Positions 10,701 through 21,215 are shown, numbered from the stretch's first letter. The stretch: 64,000 bases of DNA from Hyperoodon ampullatus (GCA_949752795.1 OX457061.1:3593239-3657238), one strand, 5' to 3'. Program-made: numbers and translations. The notes: generated from the sequence alone by a model not told the origin.

Positions 10701-10734
10701 GGGTCCTAGGACTCCCATGGGACATGGGGGTGAA

Positions 10735-10855
10735 TTCCAGCTCTGGTACAGCTGCTCACGCTGATGTATGACCTTGATAGTGCCACTCGTTGACCTGGGC
10801 CTCAGTTTCTCCATCTCTTCAAAAGGGATGATAACAGCTGTACCAAGATGGCCCC
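10735..10855 (-). repeat. MIR SINE (reverse)
   Basis: 'atgaccttgatagtgccact' and 'gggcctcagtttctccatct' followed by 'gggatgataacagctgtacc' are the reverse strand of MIR. It lies head to head with the MIR just upstream. Confidence 0.75.
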
Positions 10856-10974
10856 AGTGTCCTGAGGGGACACGGGCAGTGGGCAGGGGAGTTTGGCTCT
10901 GTCCCCCGATCTGAGTCGGCCTCAGGGTCTGGCTGGGATGGGCGGACCTGGCCTGGAGCCAGCACTAATCCCCC

Positions 10975-11075
10975 CACAGCCGGTGCAGGCAGGGAAACTG
11001 AGTCACAAAGGGCTGTTACTCACCCAAAGCCAGCTGCTGGTCAGGGCGGAGCTGGGGGTCGGGGTCAGAGCACAT
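10975..11075 (+). repeat. MIR SINE fragment
   Basis: 'gcagggaaactgagtcacaa' and 'cacccaaagccagctgctgg' match the MIR core and 3' part. Confidence 0.5.
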
Positions 11076-11314
11076 GGACCCCGTGTCCCAGAGATCTTTA
11101 CTGCAGGACCTGCCTACCTGGACGTAAGGTATGAGACTCAGAATAGTAACAAAGGTGGTTGATGAGGCCTGTTCTGGGCCACCTGGGCTTTATCTCCTCG
11201 CCCCTCACTGCCACCAGCCCCACCCCTCTCCCAGCGGCTGCACCATCATGACCTCCACTCAGAGGCAATCACTCCAACACCCCCAGGAGACCCTCTGTGC
11301 ATGTCCCATAAGGA
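11076..11314. other. Unique sequence, nothing recognised
   Basis: No gene or repeat recognised. Confidence 0.4.
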
Positions 11315-11500
11315 GTAGGTATTAGTCAGTAGGCAGCTGATGTAACAAACATCCCCCCCCCACCTCAGAGGCTTAAGACAAAGTCCGTCCTCACTCAACA
11401 CACCGGCCAGTGTGGGAGGTCCAGATGACAGCTCGGTCGGCAGCTCCTTTCTCCCTGTTGACCTGCCTTGACCCCTCAGAGTCCTTGGACCTAGTCCTGA
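11315..11500 (-). repeat. Ancient LTR-like repeat fragment
   Basis: 'gtattagtcagtaggcagct', 'gatgtaacaaacatccccc' and 'ctcagaggcttaagacaaag' match the repeat also present at 13725 ('tatcagtcaggctagtcc', 'gccacagtaacaaacagcac'). Probably an antisense LTR; family not assigned. Confidence 0.4.
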
Positions 11501-12750
11501 TGGAGGGATTGCTGGTGGCGAGCCCAGCCGCGGGGCTCTTGTTTGCAGCATCACTCCTGCCCACATCTCGCTGGTCAGAGGACAGACACGCGGTCCCTCC
11601 TGACTGCAGGGCCGTGTGGTCTTCTTGCCCTGTCACCCTGTTCCCCCCACCCTTCTCTGCACCCCCAGAGGCTGAGCTGCTGTCTGGCTTCACCCACCCT
11701 TGAGGAGAGGTGTTGAGACCCACTGCCTGGATCCTCAAACCCCGGCCAACTGCCTTGGGAGGCTGAAGCAGCCGGCAGAAGGCTTCACCGGAGCCCTCCT
11801 CCCCAAACACGCGGCTTCGCCAAAAGGCCCAGCTGGGCCATCACGGGGCTCTGGCCCCCTGGGCAGCTCAACATGTCATTGTTCGTGTTCAGGTGACAAT
11901 GTTTCCATGTGAGAAGGGGGTGCAGGTGGGCTGTGATGGGCCCATGGGCCTGAGAGCCAGCTGGAGAGCCAGCCCACCTCTGGGCTTTAGGGGAGACCAT
12001 GCTCGGTGGGTGGTGGACTATCCGAGGTCATGCTGACTGTCTCCTGATCAGAGCAGCCAAGGCCCAAGAGGTGGCCCCATGCAGCCCAGGCCCTGCCCCT
12101 GCCAGCTGAGCAAGCATCTGCTCGGCCACCAGCCTCTTCCTGTTGTCACAAAGGAGGGGATTCGGCGATATGTCACCCTGGGAATACAGCACCGGGACTC
12201 AGGGTCTGCACGTGGGGCCCCATGCTCACGGTGGGCCCCTGCCTTTGCTGGGGATGTGCTGTGACGCTTCTTGGTCTTCTTGTCCCTTGAGCAGCCTGAC
12301 CTGTCCCTCCATTCCCAGAAGAGCCCATGGGGGTGGGCCTCCACCTGACCCCTCGCTCAGTGGCCAGGTGAAGGGAGGGGAGGGACGGACGGGGGCTGTT
12401 CCCCACCAGGCCTCTGCAGACACGCAGGTCAGCACATTGGAAGCTGCTGGTCCGAGCGGCAGAGGGTCTCGGGACCCTGGTCATCACCTGGCTCGTTTTC
12501 ACAGCTCCCGGTCCCGCGGAGCTCAGGTATACGGCACCTCCAAGGTGAACCTACACCTTATGCACAGCTCACAGTTGGCCCTTGGTTGCCCCCTGTCACT
12601 TGGGACAAACACGCTTTCCCCCTTCCACTGCCTGGACCTTGAGATTTGTGCAAATGCAGCCCCTAGGTGGAGGCTGAACCCTCCTAGGACCTGGTGACAT
12701 GGAGATTTCACAGCCTCCCCCTCCCCGGGATGCCCGGCAGCCACGCCTGC
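11501..12750. other. Unique GC-rich sequence, nothing recognised
   Basis: A 184-codon open frame at 12143 has no recognised domain. No splice-bounded exon stood out. Confidence 0.4.
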
Positions 12751-12751
12751 A

Positions 12752-12770
12752 GGACGTCAGAGGGCGCTGC
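12752..12770 (+). promoter_or_regulatory. CTCF-like site (candidate)
   Basis: 'ggacgtcagagggcgctgc' carries the AGAGGGCGC-type core of CTCF sites in forward orientation. A match this short can arise by chance. Confidence 0.25.
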
Positions 12771-13424
12771 GCCCAGTGACTGAGGCCACACAGCCCCCGG
12801 CAGGGGCAGGGCCCAACGGGAAGGCCATCTCAGGACTGGCAGAGCTGGAGGGCACTCAGGCTCCTGTGAGCTGCTGCCCTTGCAGAGCAACCCCCAGACC
12901 TGCAGGGGCCCCGCCGAGGACAGGTCCCAGGCTGGACATGAATTAGTCTATCTGGGGGCACAGAGCTGACCCCTGAGCGAGCAGGGGTACAAGCAGGGGC
13001 GAGAGGAGGTGGCCAGTGTCGTCTGCTCCCCCTCCCTTCCTCCTCTTCCTCCTGTCATCATGTCTCCCAGGGGCAGCGCAGTGCCCACTGCCCGGCCAGC
13101 GATGTCTGGGGCCTAGGAAGACCGTTTTGTGTTGTGTTTTCCCAGCACCTCCACAGTGCCAGGGTGCCGAGCCTACAGAGTCCATCCTCCCGTGCACCTG
13201 ACCCCTGCCACCCGACTCACCCCGGCAAGGGTGACCAGTCGTATCAGTTGCTTCATTTTGCTTTCAGTGATGACTTACTGGCATCCTTATCACCTGGCCA
13301 GCCCCAGAGTGGAATATGAAATTGGGTTCCTCTGCCTGCAGGATGGTCAGGCCGCAAAAGGGAACTGTCACCACAAGATCAGAAACAGCCCAGAGTGACA
13401 TACCCTAAGGAGAGAGAGCCATGT
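12771..13424. other. Unique GC-rich sequence, nothing recognised
   Basis: Contains a C/T-rich run at 13025-13060. No gene or repeat recognised. Confidence 0.4.
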
Positions 13425-13545
13425 TGGGGGCCAAGCTCCAGATCCTGGTCATGGTGCTGCCATGGTGACACCAAGCAAGTCCCTTCCCCTCTGTGACCCC
13501 ACTTGCTTGTCTGTAAAGTGGCAATGGTGATGTTTATCTCCAGTG
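13425..13545 (-). repeat. MIR SINE (reverse)
   Basis: 'accaagcaagtcccttcccc', 'gtctgtaaagtggcaatggt' and 'gatgtttatctcc' are the reverse of MIR. Confidence 0.65.
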
Positions 13546-13724
13546 GTGAGGTCCAGGGCGGTGACCTGTGGGCAGTGGGCTCAGTGCTTCCCAGAGCATG
13601 CCCCTCGATCAAGGAGCCTCCAGACACTCACCTACTCTGTAGAGACCCTAAGAAACACTCCACTCCCACTGGACTTCGTGTAACCCAGTGTCTCCCAGTG
13701 CTTGTAAGCTGAAGCATCTGTAGG

Positions 13725-14075
13725 CGTTACACTGTATCAGTCAGGCTAGTCCAGGTTATGCCACAGTAACAAACAGCACCCCCCCAAATGGAGAATTCAT
13801 CCCTCAGATGTGCTGTGTTCAGCATGGGGCTGGTGGACAAGATCTACCTGCTCGACCCCAGGGACCCGCAGGATGGAGGCTCCATCTTTGTCTGCACTTC
13901 ATCACAGAAGATGGCAAGGAATGTGCCAGACCACCCTCTGGCTCTGCAGGGGTCCTTCCGGAAGTGCCGTGCAGCACCCCTGCCGGTGTCTCATTGTCAT
14001 TGGCCAGTGCGAGGCACGTCGCACACCCACCCAAGGCAGGGGTGGGGCCTCTTCCCTGAGCCCAGAGAGGGGGCT
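13725..14075 (-). repeat. Ancient LTR-like repeat (same family as 11315)
   Basis: Begins 'tatcagtcaggctagtccag', 'gttatgccacagtaacaaac' and continues through 'gaccccagggacccgcagga', 'tggaggctccatctttg' and 'tcattgtcattggccagtgc', in the order known for a common mammalian repeat. Probable antisense LTR. Confidence 0.45.
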
Positions 14076-14159
14076 GGGGGCAAACCTATGGAGCTCTGGT
14101 GCTCCCGCAAAGCAGACTCTGGGGAATGCTGGTTGGTTCGCTAATGACCCCAAAGGGGA

Positions 14160-14490
14160 GAATTGTCCTCAACCAGAATTTAAACCCAGCATTTCAGGGA
14201 AACACACTCACCCAACATGAAAATATACAGGGTTGCTCTTCTATATCTCCTCAGCACAGATTTCTACTAGCTTTTGCATTGCAGAGTCACATATTTATTC
14301 ATATGGAAACTGTTTCCCAGCCAAGTGTGACATTTGGATACTGAGTCATTGTTCATCCCGACGTCCTGCAAAAGATGAAAAACACCCCCCAAAATATTGT
14401 GGACACAGTCTTGCTTGTTTGCTGGAAGCAATTTTTAAATTAATGACTAACATGAGATTAAAAACAAATAAAACGCAAAAGAGTCCTCTC
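14160..14490. promoter_or_regulatory. AT-rich island, strong candidate conserved non-coding element
   Basis: About 330 bp of AT-rich, repeat-free sequence between GC-rich flanks. Motifs include 'catatttattcatatgg', 'tttttaaattaatgac' and 'gagattaaaaacaaataaaa'. It shows no open frame of note and no poly-A or target-site duplication that would mark it as a retrocopy. An enhancer-type role is inference. Confidence 0.33.
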
Positions 14491-15319
14491 GCTCCAGGCA
14501 CAGGTCGAGTTCTCCCTCCAAGTGTGCAGTCTGGGAAGTTTGGACCCTGTGTGGGACCAACAGAGCCGCTGGCACGGGCCACCGCCCCCAGGATGCCTGG
14601 TGCCACGGCCTCGCCCTGGGGGTGGTGACCTGCCTTTCGATGCTCCGGTGAGTCCGTTGGGGGAATCCTTGATGTTTACGTGGCCATCCCATGCTGCCTC
14701 GGCCCCCATCTGTGAAGTGGGCTCAGCGGTGCTGGTCCCAGCCTCCCGCCCTCTCCCTGCTGGTCAGAACACTTCCTACCCTCTGCCCACCCCATCCCTG
14801 TGAAGATGCCCACATTGCTCTGGGGCGTTGGCTGTGCTTTCTACTTCTTTTAGATTCAGGTTAAGTTCTCATCCCGGTAAGTGGGAGAGGCGACCACCAG
14901 GGACCTGGTTAAGGACTTCCCGTCACTGAACGTTAAGGCTGCCTTTCCGGTGGGCGGGTGGGCAACAGATGCGCTGGGAGTGTGGGCTGTGCCTGGCAGC
15001 CGTGACACCAGGAGAAGCTCGGGAGACAAGCTCTCTCTCTCTTCCTAGCAACAGGGAGCCCGCATCACTTCCTGCTCAGCAAATCCTTGCTGGTCCCTGG
15101 GGGCCACAGACCTCGAGCGGCCATGCACCCTCCTCCTGGGAAGGTTTTCCTCTTCCTTCCTTCCATTGCCTCCTCTTCATCTTCCAAAGGTCACCGTAGC
15201 ACCAGGAAGCCTTCTCGGCCCTCCCAGCTGATTTACAGACCGAGAAAACCAGGAGCAAACGAGTGGGCATGGAAGTTCAAGGCCCAGCCCCTCCCCTTGC
15301 AGCCTCGCCCCACAGGCAA
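14491..15319. other. Unique sequence, weak MIR trace
   Basis: 14690-14760 ('cggcccccatctgtgaagtg') may be a reverse MIR remnant. Otherwise nothing recognised. Confidence 0.35.
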
Positions 15320-15385
15320 GCTGCCTCTCCTCCCCAAGCCCCAGTTTCTTCATGGGTAAATGGGGAGAAGAAGGTACCAACCCTC
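15320..15385 (-). repeat. MIR SINE fragment (reverse)
   Basis: 'agccccagtttcttcatggg' plus 'taaatgggg' is the reverse of the MIR core. Confidence 0.5.
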
Positions 15386-15399
15386 CTCCTGGTCCCAGT

Positions 15400-15575
15400 C
15401 TCCCCCCTGGGGAAGATCCCTGTCCACACCCTTCACTACATCTGCCCGGCGCCCCGTAACCCACTTCCCACCACCTCCCGAGTGTGGCATCGGCATCTGA
15501 TTCATCCCTGTACCCCTGTGAGCATCACCCCGAGCCTGGCACGCAGAGGCAGTAACTGCTTAAGAGCTGGTTGGG
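15400..15575 (+). repeat. L2-like LINE fragment
   Basis: 'tcatccctgtacccctgtga' and 'cgagcctggcacgcagagg' follow the L2 3'-end pattern ('...gcctggcacatagtagg'). Confidence 0.35.
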
Positions 15576-15739
15576 TCACTGGGGGGCCCTGTGCCACAAC
15601 CCCCTTTGGCACAGAAACCCCTGAACCCCTGACCCCCTGGTCTTCACCACCAGAGACATCATCACAATAAAAGGAACCCGGAGGCCTCGCAACACCGGGA
15701 AGGGAACGAGACTGGACTGGGAGATGCTGCCGTCCATAA

Positions 15740-16090
15740 CTCACAGGCCACTAAATTAATTACCGTGGCAGAAGTATGGAGAGCGCTGCCCGTCTCCTGG
15801 AAACCACCTCCAGTTATATGGCACTTGGATTTGTTAAAATATCGAAGCTGTTAGGAGGAAAATGAAAAAAGCCAGACGAGACACTCTTCAGCCTGGTTGC
15901 GGGGCATGTCAGGGATGAGAAAATGCAATCTGCCGGCTGGTCTGGCCCAAGATTAATGACACGAGGTCTGGAGAGGGCCAGGCTCCAATCGCTGGCCTGC
16001 TGTAAAACCAGTGAAATATGGTATTCTGTAATCTGTGTACTTGCCATGTAAATGAGTGCCCTTAAAGGGCTTTACACGTGTCTTGGCTTC
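15740..16090. promoter_or_regulatory. AT-rich island, strong candidate conserved non-coding element
   Basis: About 350 bp without recognisable repeat, carrying TTAATTA at 15755-15761, 'gattaatgac' at 15951-15960, an ATGCAAT octamer-like word at 15923-15929 and 'catgtaaatgagtgcc' near 16045. The TAAT clustering and sharp composition change suggest a developmental enhancer, but this is inference only. Confidence 0.35.
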
Positions 16091-16754
16091 TATGCAGAAA
16101 GCTCAGGTGCCCCACCAGAAGAAGGCATCCATCATCCCGAGGAGTGGATTCCCATGCAGCCAGAGTCGCCATCGCGGTCTTCAAGGGCAAACCCAGGCTC
16201 TCTTCTGCGTTGGCTGGGGTGAGCAAGGGGACTTAGGAATGAGGAAGGATGGCTGGACTTGCAGGGCTCCGCCACAGGGCCGGGAAGGGCTGCCCCTCAG
16301 GCCCTACCCCAGAACCGTGGATCTTCCCCCCAGTGGTGGGGGGAATTGGGAGAAAGGAGTCATCCCTGGGAGACCTGGCATGTCTGGGAGTTAGTGCAGG
16401 AGCGTTCAGCTGCCTAAATCCATCCTCCGGCCTGCCCTGTTGACAAGGCCAAGAAGGCTGATTGTTGAGAGCTACTTGGATATGGGCATAGATTAGCCAT
16501 CAGGAAGGACATACAGTAGACTCGTCTTGAATTACAAAGACAGGCTTTACAATCGGCCTCCCTAAAGGGCCCACTGGCTTCCTAGGAAGGCTGCAGAGTC
16601 CAAAGTGAAGATAGAGAGGTGGTGGCCGGAACTAAGTTGGCGATACCTGACATGGACCGTCACGCTTCATGCCATGCTCAGGGCAGACATCACTAAGCAA
16701 TCTGCTGCTCCTTTCTGCTGAGTCCAGCAAGGACAGCAGAATCCTGATCTGCAC
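16091..16754. other. Unique sequence, nothing recognised
   Basis: No gene or repeat recognised. Confidence 0.4.
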
Positions 16755-17180
16755 AGCCCTTTGGTTGCCAGCAAAAGAAGCTGACATTGACTATAGCTTA
16801 AGCCACACAACCTAAAACGACAGCAACAGATGACAATGGATTAGCTGGCGGGACTTGGGCAGCTCACAGCTTCCAAGGAAACACTGGAGAGCCAGGCTAG
16901 GAAAAGTCAGGAGCTGGGGCAGCTCCAGGGATCTCAGGAGCAGCAACCACCGCTCAACTCTCTGGGGAGGGGTCGCTGCCAGAGGCATCCTCTCCTGCTA
17001 CTGCTGACCTCAGGGTCCAGAGAGGGGTCTGTGGTCAGCCTAGCTTGGACCATGTACTCACCCTAGCCAGGCATGACCAGTCGTCGCAACAGCATGGATT
17101 CCAGATTGGATGTGCAGGCAGCCACCCCTGAATCTGGTCCAGACAGTTCAGTCTGGGGCTCTGGCCCTGCTCGTGGTGCA
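16755..17180 (-). repeat. Ancient LTR-like repeat
   Basis: 'ttgccagcaaaagaagctga', 'tatagcttaagccaca', 'gggcagctcacagcttccaa' and the 'ctcctgctactgctgacctc' run resemble a common mammalian repeat that also seems to be present at 47960-48370. Family not assigned. Confidence 0.35.
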
Positions 17181-17764
17181 TTTCCTTTCTCCACAAAGAC
17201 CGGAGGATTTTTGAGAGCAAGGACTGTGCCTCCTTTTCCTCCAGTGCCCTCATAGAACTTCGTCCAGCCCTGCATTATTTCAGTGATTTACAGTAAGCCA
17301 CTTCTCTTCCTCTAATCAGGTGGGATGCTTTTTGGTGAAAACACAAATGTCCACATGCATGGTTAAAGGAAAGATAAAAACTGAGTCAAAAACTAAGCTA
17401 ACTATACCAAAACCGAGACATGAAATAGTTTGAAGTTGCAAGCTAAGTGTAACTTTGAGCTCCCTGGCAGCCAAGGAAAAGAGAGGGAAAGGAAAAAAGA
17501 TGGGTTATAGATCTTCAAATGTTTGACAAAGGGGAGCAAAAGATTCTACAGCAGACAGAAGGTTTTCCTGACCCCAGATTCTTACAGAGCTGGGTGCCTA
17601 CAAGAAGCTCAGTATCTGTTTGCTCAAGTCCCCAGGCTGCCCCGTCTGCCACCTGCAGTCTTCCATGGCCACCTCGAGTCCCAGCCCCTTATCATCCTGC
17701 AAGGAGCTGGGCTGTACAGACCACACCTCTTCTCCTACCTGGATCCAATGACTCGACGGTGAAA
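17181..17764. other. Unique sequence, weak L2 trace
   Basis: 17195-17270 ('ttgagagcaaggactgtgcc') resembles the L2 3' part. The rest was not recognised. Confidence 0.3.
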
Positions 17765-18050
17765 GGCAGTTACAGGGGACTTTTAGGACAGCAAAACTAT
17801 TCTGTAGGAGGCGGTAATGGTGGGTACATGTCATTATGTATTTGTCCCATAGACTGTCCAATATCATGAGTAAACCCTAATGTAAGCTGTGGAGTCTGGG
17901 TGATGATGGTGTGTCCATAATGGGGGGATGCTGGTACTGGGGGAGGCTGTGGGGGGAGGGGTACAGGAGAAGCCTTTGTACCTTCTGCTCAGTTTCGCTG
18001 TGAACCTAAAACTGCTCTGAAAGCTAAAATCTAATTAAAAAAAAAAAAGT
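17765..18050 (+). mobile_element. Old L1 (L1M-type) 3' end, first copy
   Basis: 'acagcaaaactattctgtag', 'gtacatgtcattatgtattt', 'taaaccctaatgtaagctgt' and 'tgtgaacctaaaactgctct' match the 3' untranslated end of old mammalian L1. It closes with an A-run at 18037-18048. Only the terminal few hundred bases remain, so it encodes nothing. Confidence 0.8.
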
Positions 18051-18074
18051 TCCAGCAAAGCAAACTTAAAAAAT

Positions 18075-18205
18075 AAGAATAAAACAATAGGGAAAGTTGT
18101 GGGTGGAGGAGGGTGTATGGGATCTCTGTCCTCTGTATTATCCGCTCAATTTTTCTGTAAACCTAAAACTGATCTAAAAAATAAAGTCTATTAATGAAAA
18201 AAAGA
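18075..18205 (+). mobile_element. Old L1 (L1M-type) 3' end, second partial copy
   Basis: Repeats the terminal part of the element just upstream: 'ctctgtcctctgtattatcc', 'gctcaatttttctgtaaacc' and 'taaaactgatctaaaaaata', again followed by an A-rich tail. The two ends share about 60 terminal bases. Confidence 0.75.
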
Positions 18206-18374
18206 GAAAAAGGCAGTTGCAGCAAACATTCAGAGCCTGGGATACTTTTGTCTCCTGACCAGACTGTGAACAGCTTGGAGGCGGGGGCTGACAGGTGTGC
18301 TATGAAAACTGCAAATTCAGTTATTAAACCCTTAAACTACTCTGATATTGTTTTTTGCTTAATTTAAAAGTGGG

Positions 18375-18581
18375 GGGCTTCCCTGGTGGCACAGTGGTTG
18401 AGAGTCCGCCTGCCGATGCAGGGGACGCGGGTTCATGCCCCAGTCCAGGAGGATCCCACATGCCGTGGAGCAGCTGGGCCCGTGAGCCATGGCCGCTGAG
18501 CCTGCGCATCCGGAGCCTGTGCTCCACAACGGGAGAGGCCACAACAGTGAGAGGCCCGAGTACCGCAAAAAAAAAAAAAAA
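18375..18581 (+). mobile_element. CHR SINE (cetacean tRNA-Glu-derived)
   Basis: Full-length copy starting 'ggcttccctggtggcacag' and ending in a pure A tail. The B box is decayed to 'ggttcatgccc'. The target-site duplication 'aaaagtggg' is at 18366-18374 and 18582-18590. Several CpG sites have gone to TG/CA, so it is older than the copy at 2507. Confidence 0.93.
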
Positions 18582-18734
18582 AAAAGTGGGAAGGGGACCC
18601 TGATCCCATAGATGTAACTGTGATCCAGAATTTGGTGTTAGACCCTCCAGTGGGTTTCTTGATAATGTTACTACAGGTGATTGTATCGGTAAGCAGTATA
18701 GAGATTTGGTTTGTATTTTTGAAAACTTTGTAGA

Positions 18735-18845
18735 AATCTATGAAACAAAAAAACCGACTCATAAATATAGAGAACAGACTTGTGGTTGTCAAGGGGGGAG
18801 AGGGGTGGGGAGGGGAACGGGGAGGGAAGGATTGGGAGTTTGGAA
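18735..18845 (+). mobile_element. L1 3'-UTR fragment
   Basis: 'actcataaatatagagaaca', 'gacttgtggttgtcaagggg' and a G/A-rich run match the L1 3' UTR block also seen at 36147-36206. It lacks both ends. Confidence 0.7.
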
Positions 18846-18887
18846 CAAAAAAAAAGAAAGAAATTGCACCGCACTGTGTGTATTCTT

Positions 18888-19184
18888 TTTTTTTTTTTAA
18901 TAAATTTATTTATTTTTGGTGTGTTGGGTCTTCGTTGCTGCGCGCGGGCTTTCTCTAGTTGCGGCGAGCGGGGGCTACTCTTCGTTGCGGTGCGCGGGCT
19001 TCTCATTGCGGTGGCTTCTCTTGTTGCGGAGCACGGGCTCTAGGTGCACGGGCTTCAGTAGTTGTGGCTTGCGGGCTTAGGTTAGTTGCTCCGCGGCATG
19101 TGGGATCTTCCCGGACCAGGGCTCGAAACCGTGTCCCCTGCATTGGCAGGCGGATTCTTAACCACCGCGTCACCAGGGAAGTCC
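18888..19184 (-). mobile_element. CHR-type SINE, longer subtype, reverse orientation
   Basis: The poly-T start, 'ggtcttcgttgctgcgcgcg', 'gttgcggagcacgggctcta' and 'ccgcggcatgtgggatcttc' end at 'caccagggaagtcc', the reverse of the family head. It is flanked by an exact 12-bp duplication, 'gtgtgtattctt', at 18876-18887 and 19185-19196. The longer internal segment marks a different, probably older subtype than the other four copies. Confidence 0.92.
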
Positions 19185-19196
19185 GTGTGTATTCTT

Positions 19197-19340
19197 CTGT
19201 AGCTTCGTTTTGTCACTTAATTATAGCTTTGGGGATTGTTCCACATTCATGAGTATGTTTCTAGTTCATACCTTTGCACTGCTGCATTGTATTCCAGTGT
19301 ATGAATGCGGTGCCCTAATGTATCGATCTTCTTGGTGAAT
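19197..19340 (-). repeat. Old L1-like fragment (reverse)
   Basis: 'gctgcattgtattccagtgt' with 'atgaatgcggtgcc' and 'attgttccacattcatgag' resemble the antisense of an old L1. The SINE at 18888 appears to have landed at its edge. Confidence 0.45.
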
Positions 19341-19829
19341 GAAAAAAAAAAGTGAGGAAAGGAGATGGGTTTCTGGGACAGGAGGATCTCTGCTTCCAAG
19401 CTCATGTGCACATGTGTGCGGGCCTGTGGCCACACACACGTGATGAGTGGGAGGGAGAGCAAGCTGGGTTTGAGCAGAAGAGCTGCTGGCAGCTCCTATC
19501 CAATCAGAAGTCACTCTCAGCCAGGCACTGGTGCCTCCCGTGTCAGATTTTTGAGCCTAACATCTTCAACATACAGAGTAGGCTGGTAGGTTTCTGTAAA
19601 TCTGCAACACACTTGCAAAATGTGCAGCCCCAGGGGATCAGAGCGCTACATGTGTGCGCGCGCACACACCATCCCCTGGCAGCATCTGGTTGTTAAATAT
19701 TAGTGTCGGCTGTGCTCAGCTCTGGTGGCAATCACGCTGCTCATCCTCCGAGACCCCCATCCCGGAGGCCCGTGGGAGGTGGAAAGTCCATGCCCTAGGG
19801 AAGGGGTAAGTCCTGGGACACTGACACCG
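19341..19829. other. Unique sequence, nothing recognised
   Basis: No gene or repeat recognised, except the alternating tract at 19650-19669. Confidence 0.4.
19650..19669. repeat. Alternating purine-pyrimidine tract (Z-DNA-prone)
   Basis: 'atgtgtgcgcgcgcacacac' is strictly alternating and nearly palindromic around GCGCGC, a classical Z-DNA-forming sequence type. Confidence 0.7.
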
Positions 19830-20035
19830 TAACCATAACAACGATGGGGATTCTAACCACAGGGGTGCCCCTGTCTTTAGTGAGCCACGCCAGCATCCTG
19901 CGACCCCTGGGGTGGGCATCCTTGGCCCTGCTTTACAGACGGGGGCTCCATCACTGCCCAGGGCCACACACGGAGGGAGGTTGGGAGCTGAGCCACTGCT
20001 GACTCAGGACCTATGCTCTGACCTGGACTGGACCC
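19830..20035 (+). repeat. MIR SINE
   Basis: 'accataacaacgatggggat', 'cctgctttacagacggggg' and 'ggccacacacggagggaggt' follow MIR from head to 3' part. Confidence 0.55.
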
Positions 20036-20714
20036 GGGTGAGGCAGGGGAGGCATCTGGGGCACTGGCTGCCCACCCAAGTCGGGCCCTGGCTCCAAATG
20101 CAGCCATGGTAGGATCTGCCTGGGGACCCTAGGGCCAGCCCCTGGCCATGGGGTGATCACCTCTGACTCCCCCATCCTCTGAGCCCCTCCCGCCCCCTCT
20201 GCCTGTCTATCTATCTCTCTCCACCTCCCCTGACCCTGGAAGAACATCCCATAATGGTCCCTCCAGGCCCACCCCCGTTGCCCACGGGGGAAACCTGCTT
20301 GGCATGTAAGGCCCAGCCTAACAGAAACCCCCACCTGTGCCTTCGCTGAGCTCCTGGACAAATGTGAGATTCACACCCGGGACCCTCAGGCCTCTCGCTG
20401 GGCCTGTGTGGCCAGCATGTGCTCAGTCAAGGCTGAGTTTAAAGACAGCCGGGGCAGCAGAACAGGCGGGTCCTTCTCCGTCCCCCCCGGTCCTGGAGCC
20501 CCAAGAGGGCGCAGCTCAGCACCTTGGTTCCCCCACTCCCCAAGGAGGGTCCGTCTTCAAGCTGGACCTGGTCACTTGGAGCCTGAGGTCCTGGGGCCCC
20601 AGCCAGGTAGGGGCATTTCTCTGAGCACCTGGACAGATGCTCAGTTGGGTCAGCCCGGGGCAGGGGCCACCCCCAGTCCCCTGGACTCCTTTCCAAATGC
20701 AAACTCCTCCAGGG
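20036..20714. other. Unique GC-rich sequence, nothing recognised
   Basis: No gene seen. A CTCF-like site is listed separately. Confidence 0.4.
20498..20514 (+). promoter_or_regulatory. CTCF-like site (candidate)
   Basis: 'gccccaagagggcgcag' has the AAGAGGGCGC-type CTCF core in forward orientation, the same orientation as the candidate at 12752. Short match, may be chance. Confidence 0.28.
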
Positions 20715-20870
20715 CAGTGCCTCAGGGAACCTGGTGAGTGCACAAATCTCACAGGCCTTGATGCAGAGAGCTCCTGACTCAGTAGGTCTGGGAACAAGCC
20801 TGGGCCCACCATCCTGTGCAGGTGATGCGGACGCTGCCGGCCCCAGGACCACACTTGGAGTATCAGGGTG
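20715..20870 (+). repeat. MER5A-like hAT DNA-transposon fossil
   Basis: 'ctcctgactcagtaggtctg', 'tgtgcaggtgatgcggacgc' and 'ccaggaccacacttggagta' match MER5A, a short non-autonomous hAT (Charlie) element. Confidence 0.75.
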
Positions 20871-21039
20871 CTAGGGAACCCCCTTCTGAGAGCTGACGCC
20901 TGATGCCCTCTGTCCCAGGGGTCAGAGGTAGGAGCCGGCAGGGTGGAGCGGGGAGGGCCCAGAGGCCCACAGTCCGGACAGCCTATGAGGGTGTGGCCAG
21001 GATGCCAGGGAGACGGGGACTTCGGGGTCAGGTGACCCA
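20871..21039. other. Unique sequence, nothing recognised
   Basis: No feature recognised. Confidence 0.4.
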
Positions 21040-21215
21040 GCTAAAAGGTGGCTGTGTGCCCTTGAGCAGGTCCCAGAATTTCTCAGAGCCCCAGTTTGCT
21101 CACCTGTGACTGCCACCTGACCCCTGACAGAGCAGCTGCAGGGATCAGAGGAGATCCCTCAGGCTGGAAGGGCTCCAGCCCGAAGCCCAGGAGATGCTCA
21201 GAGGCCAGGTCAGAA
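21040..21215 (-). repeat. MIR SINE (reverse)
   Basis: 'ctgtgtgcccttgagcaggt', 'cagagccccagtttgctcac' and 'gcagggatcagaggagatcc' are the reverse of MIR, almost full length. Confidence 0.65.
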
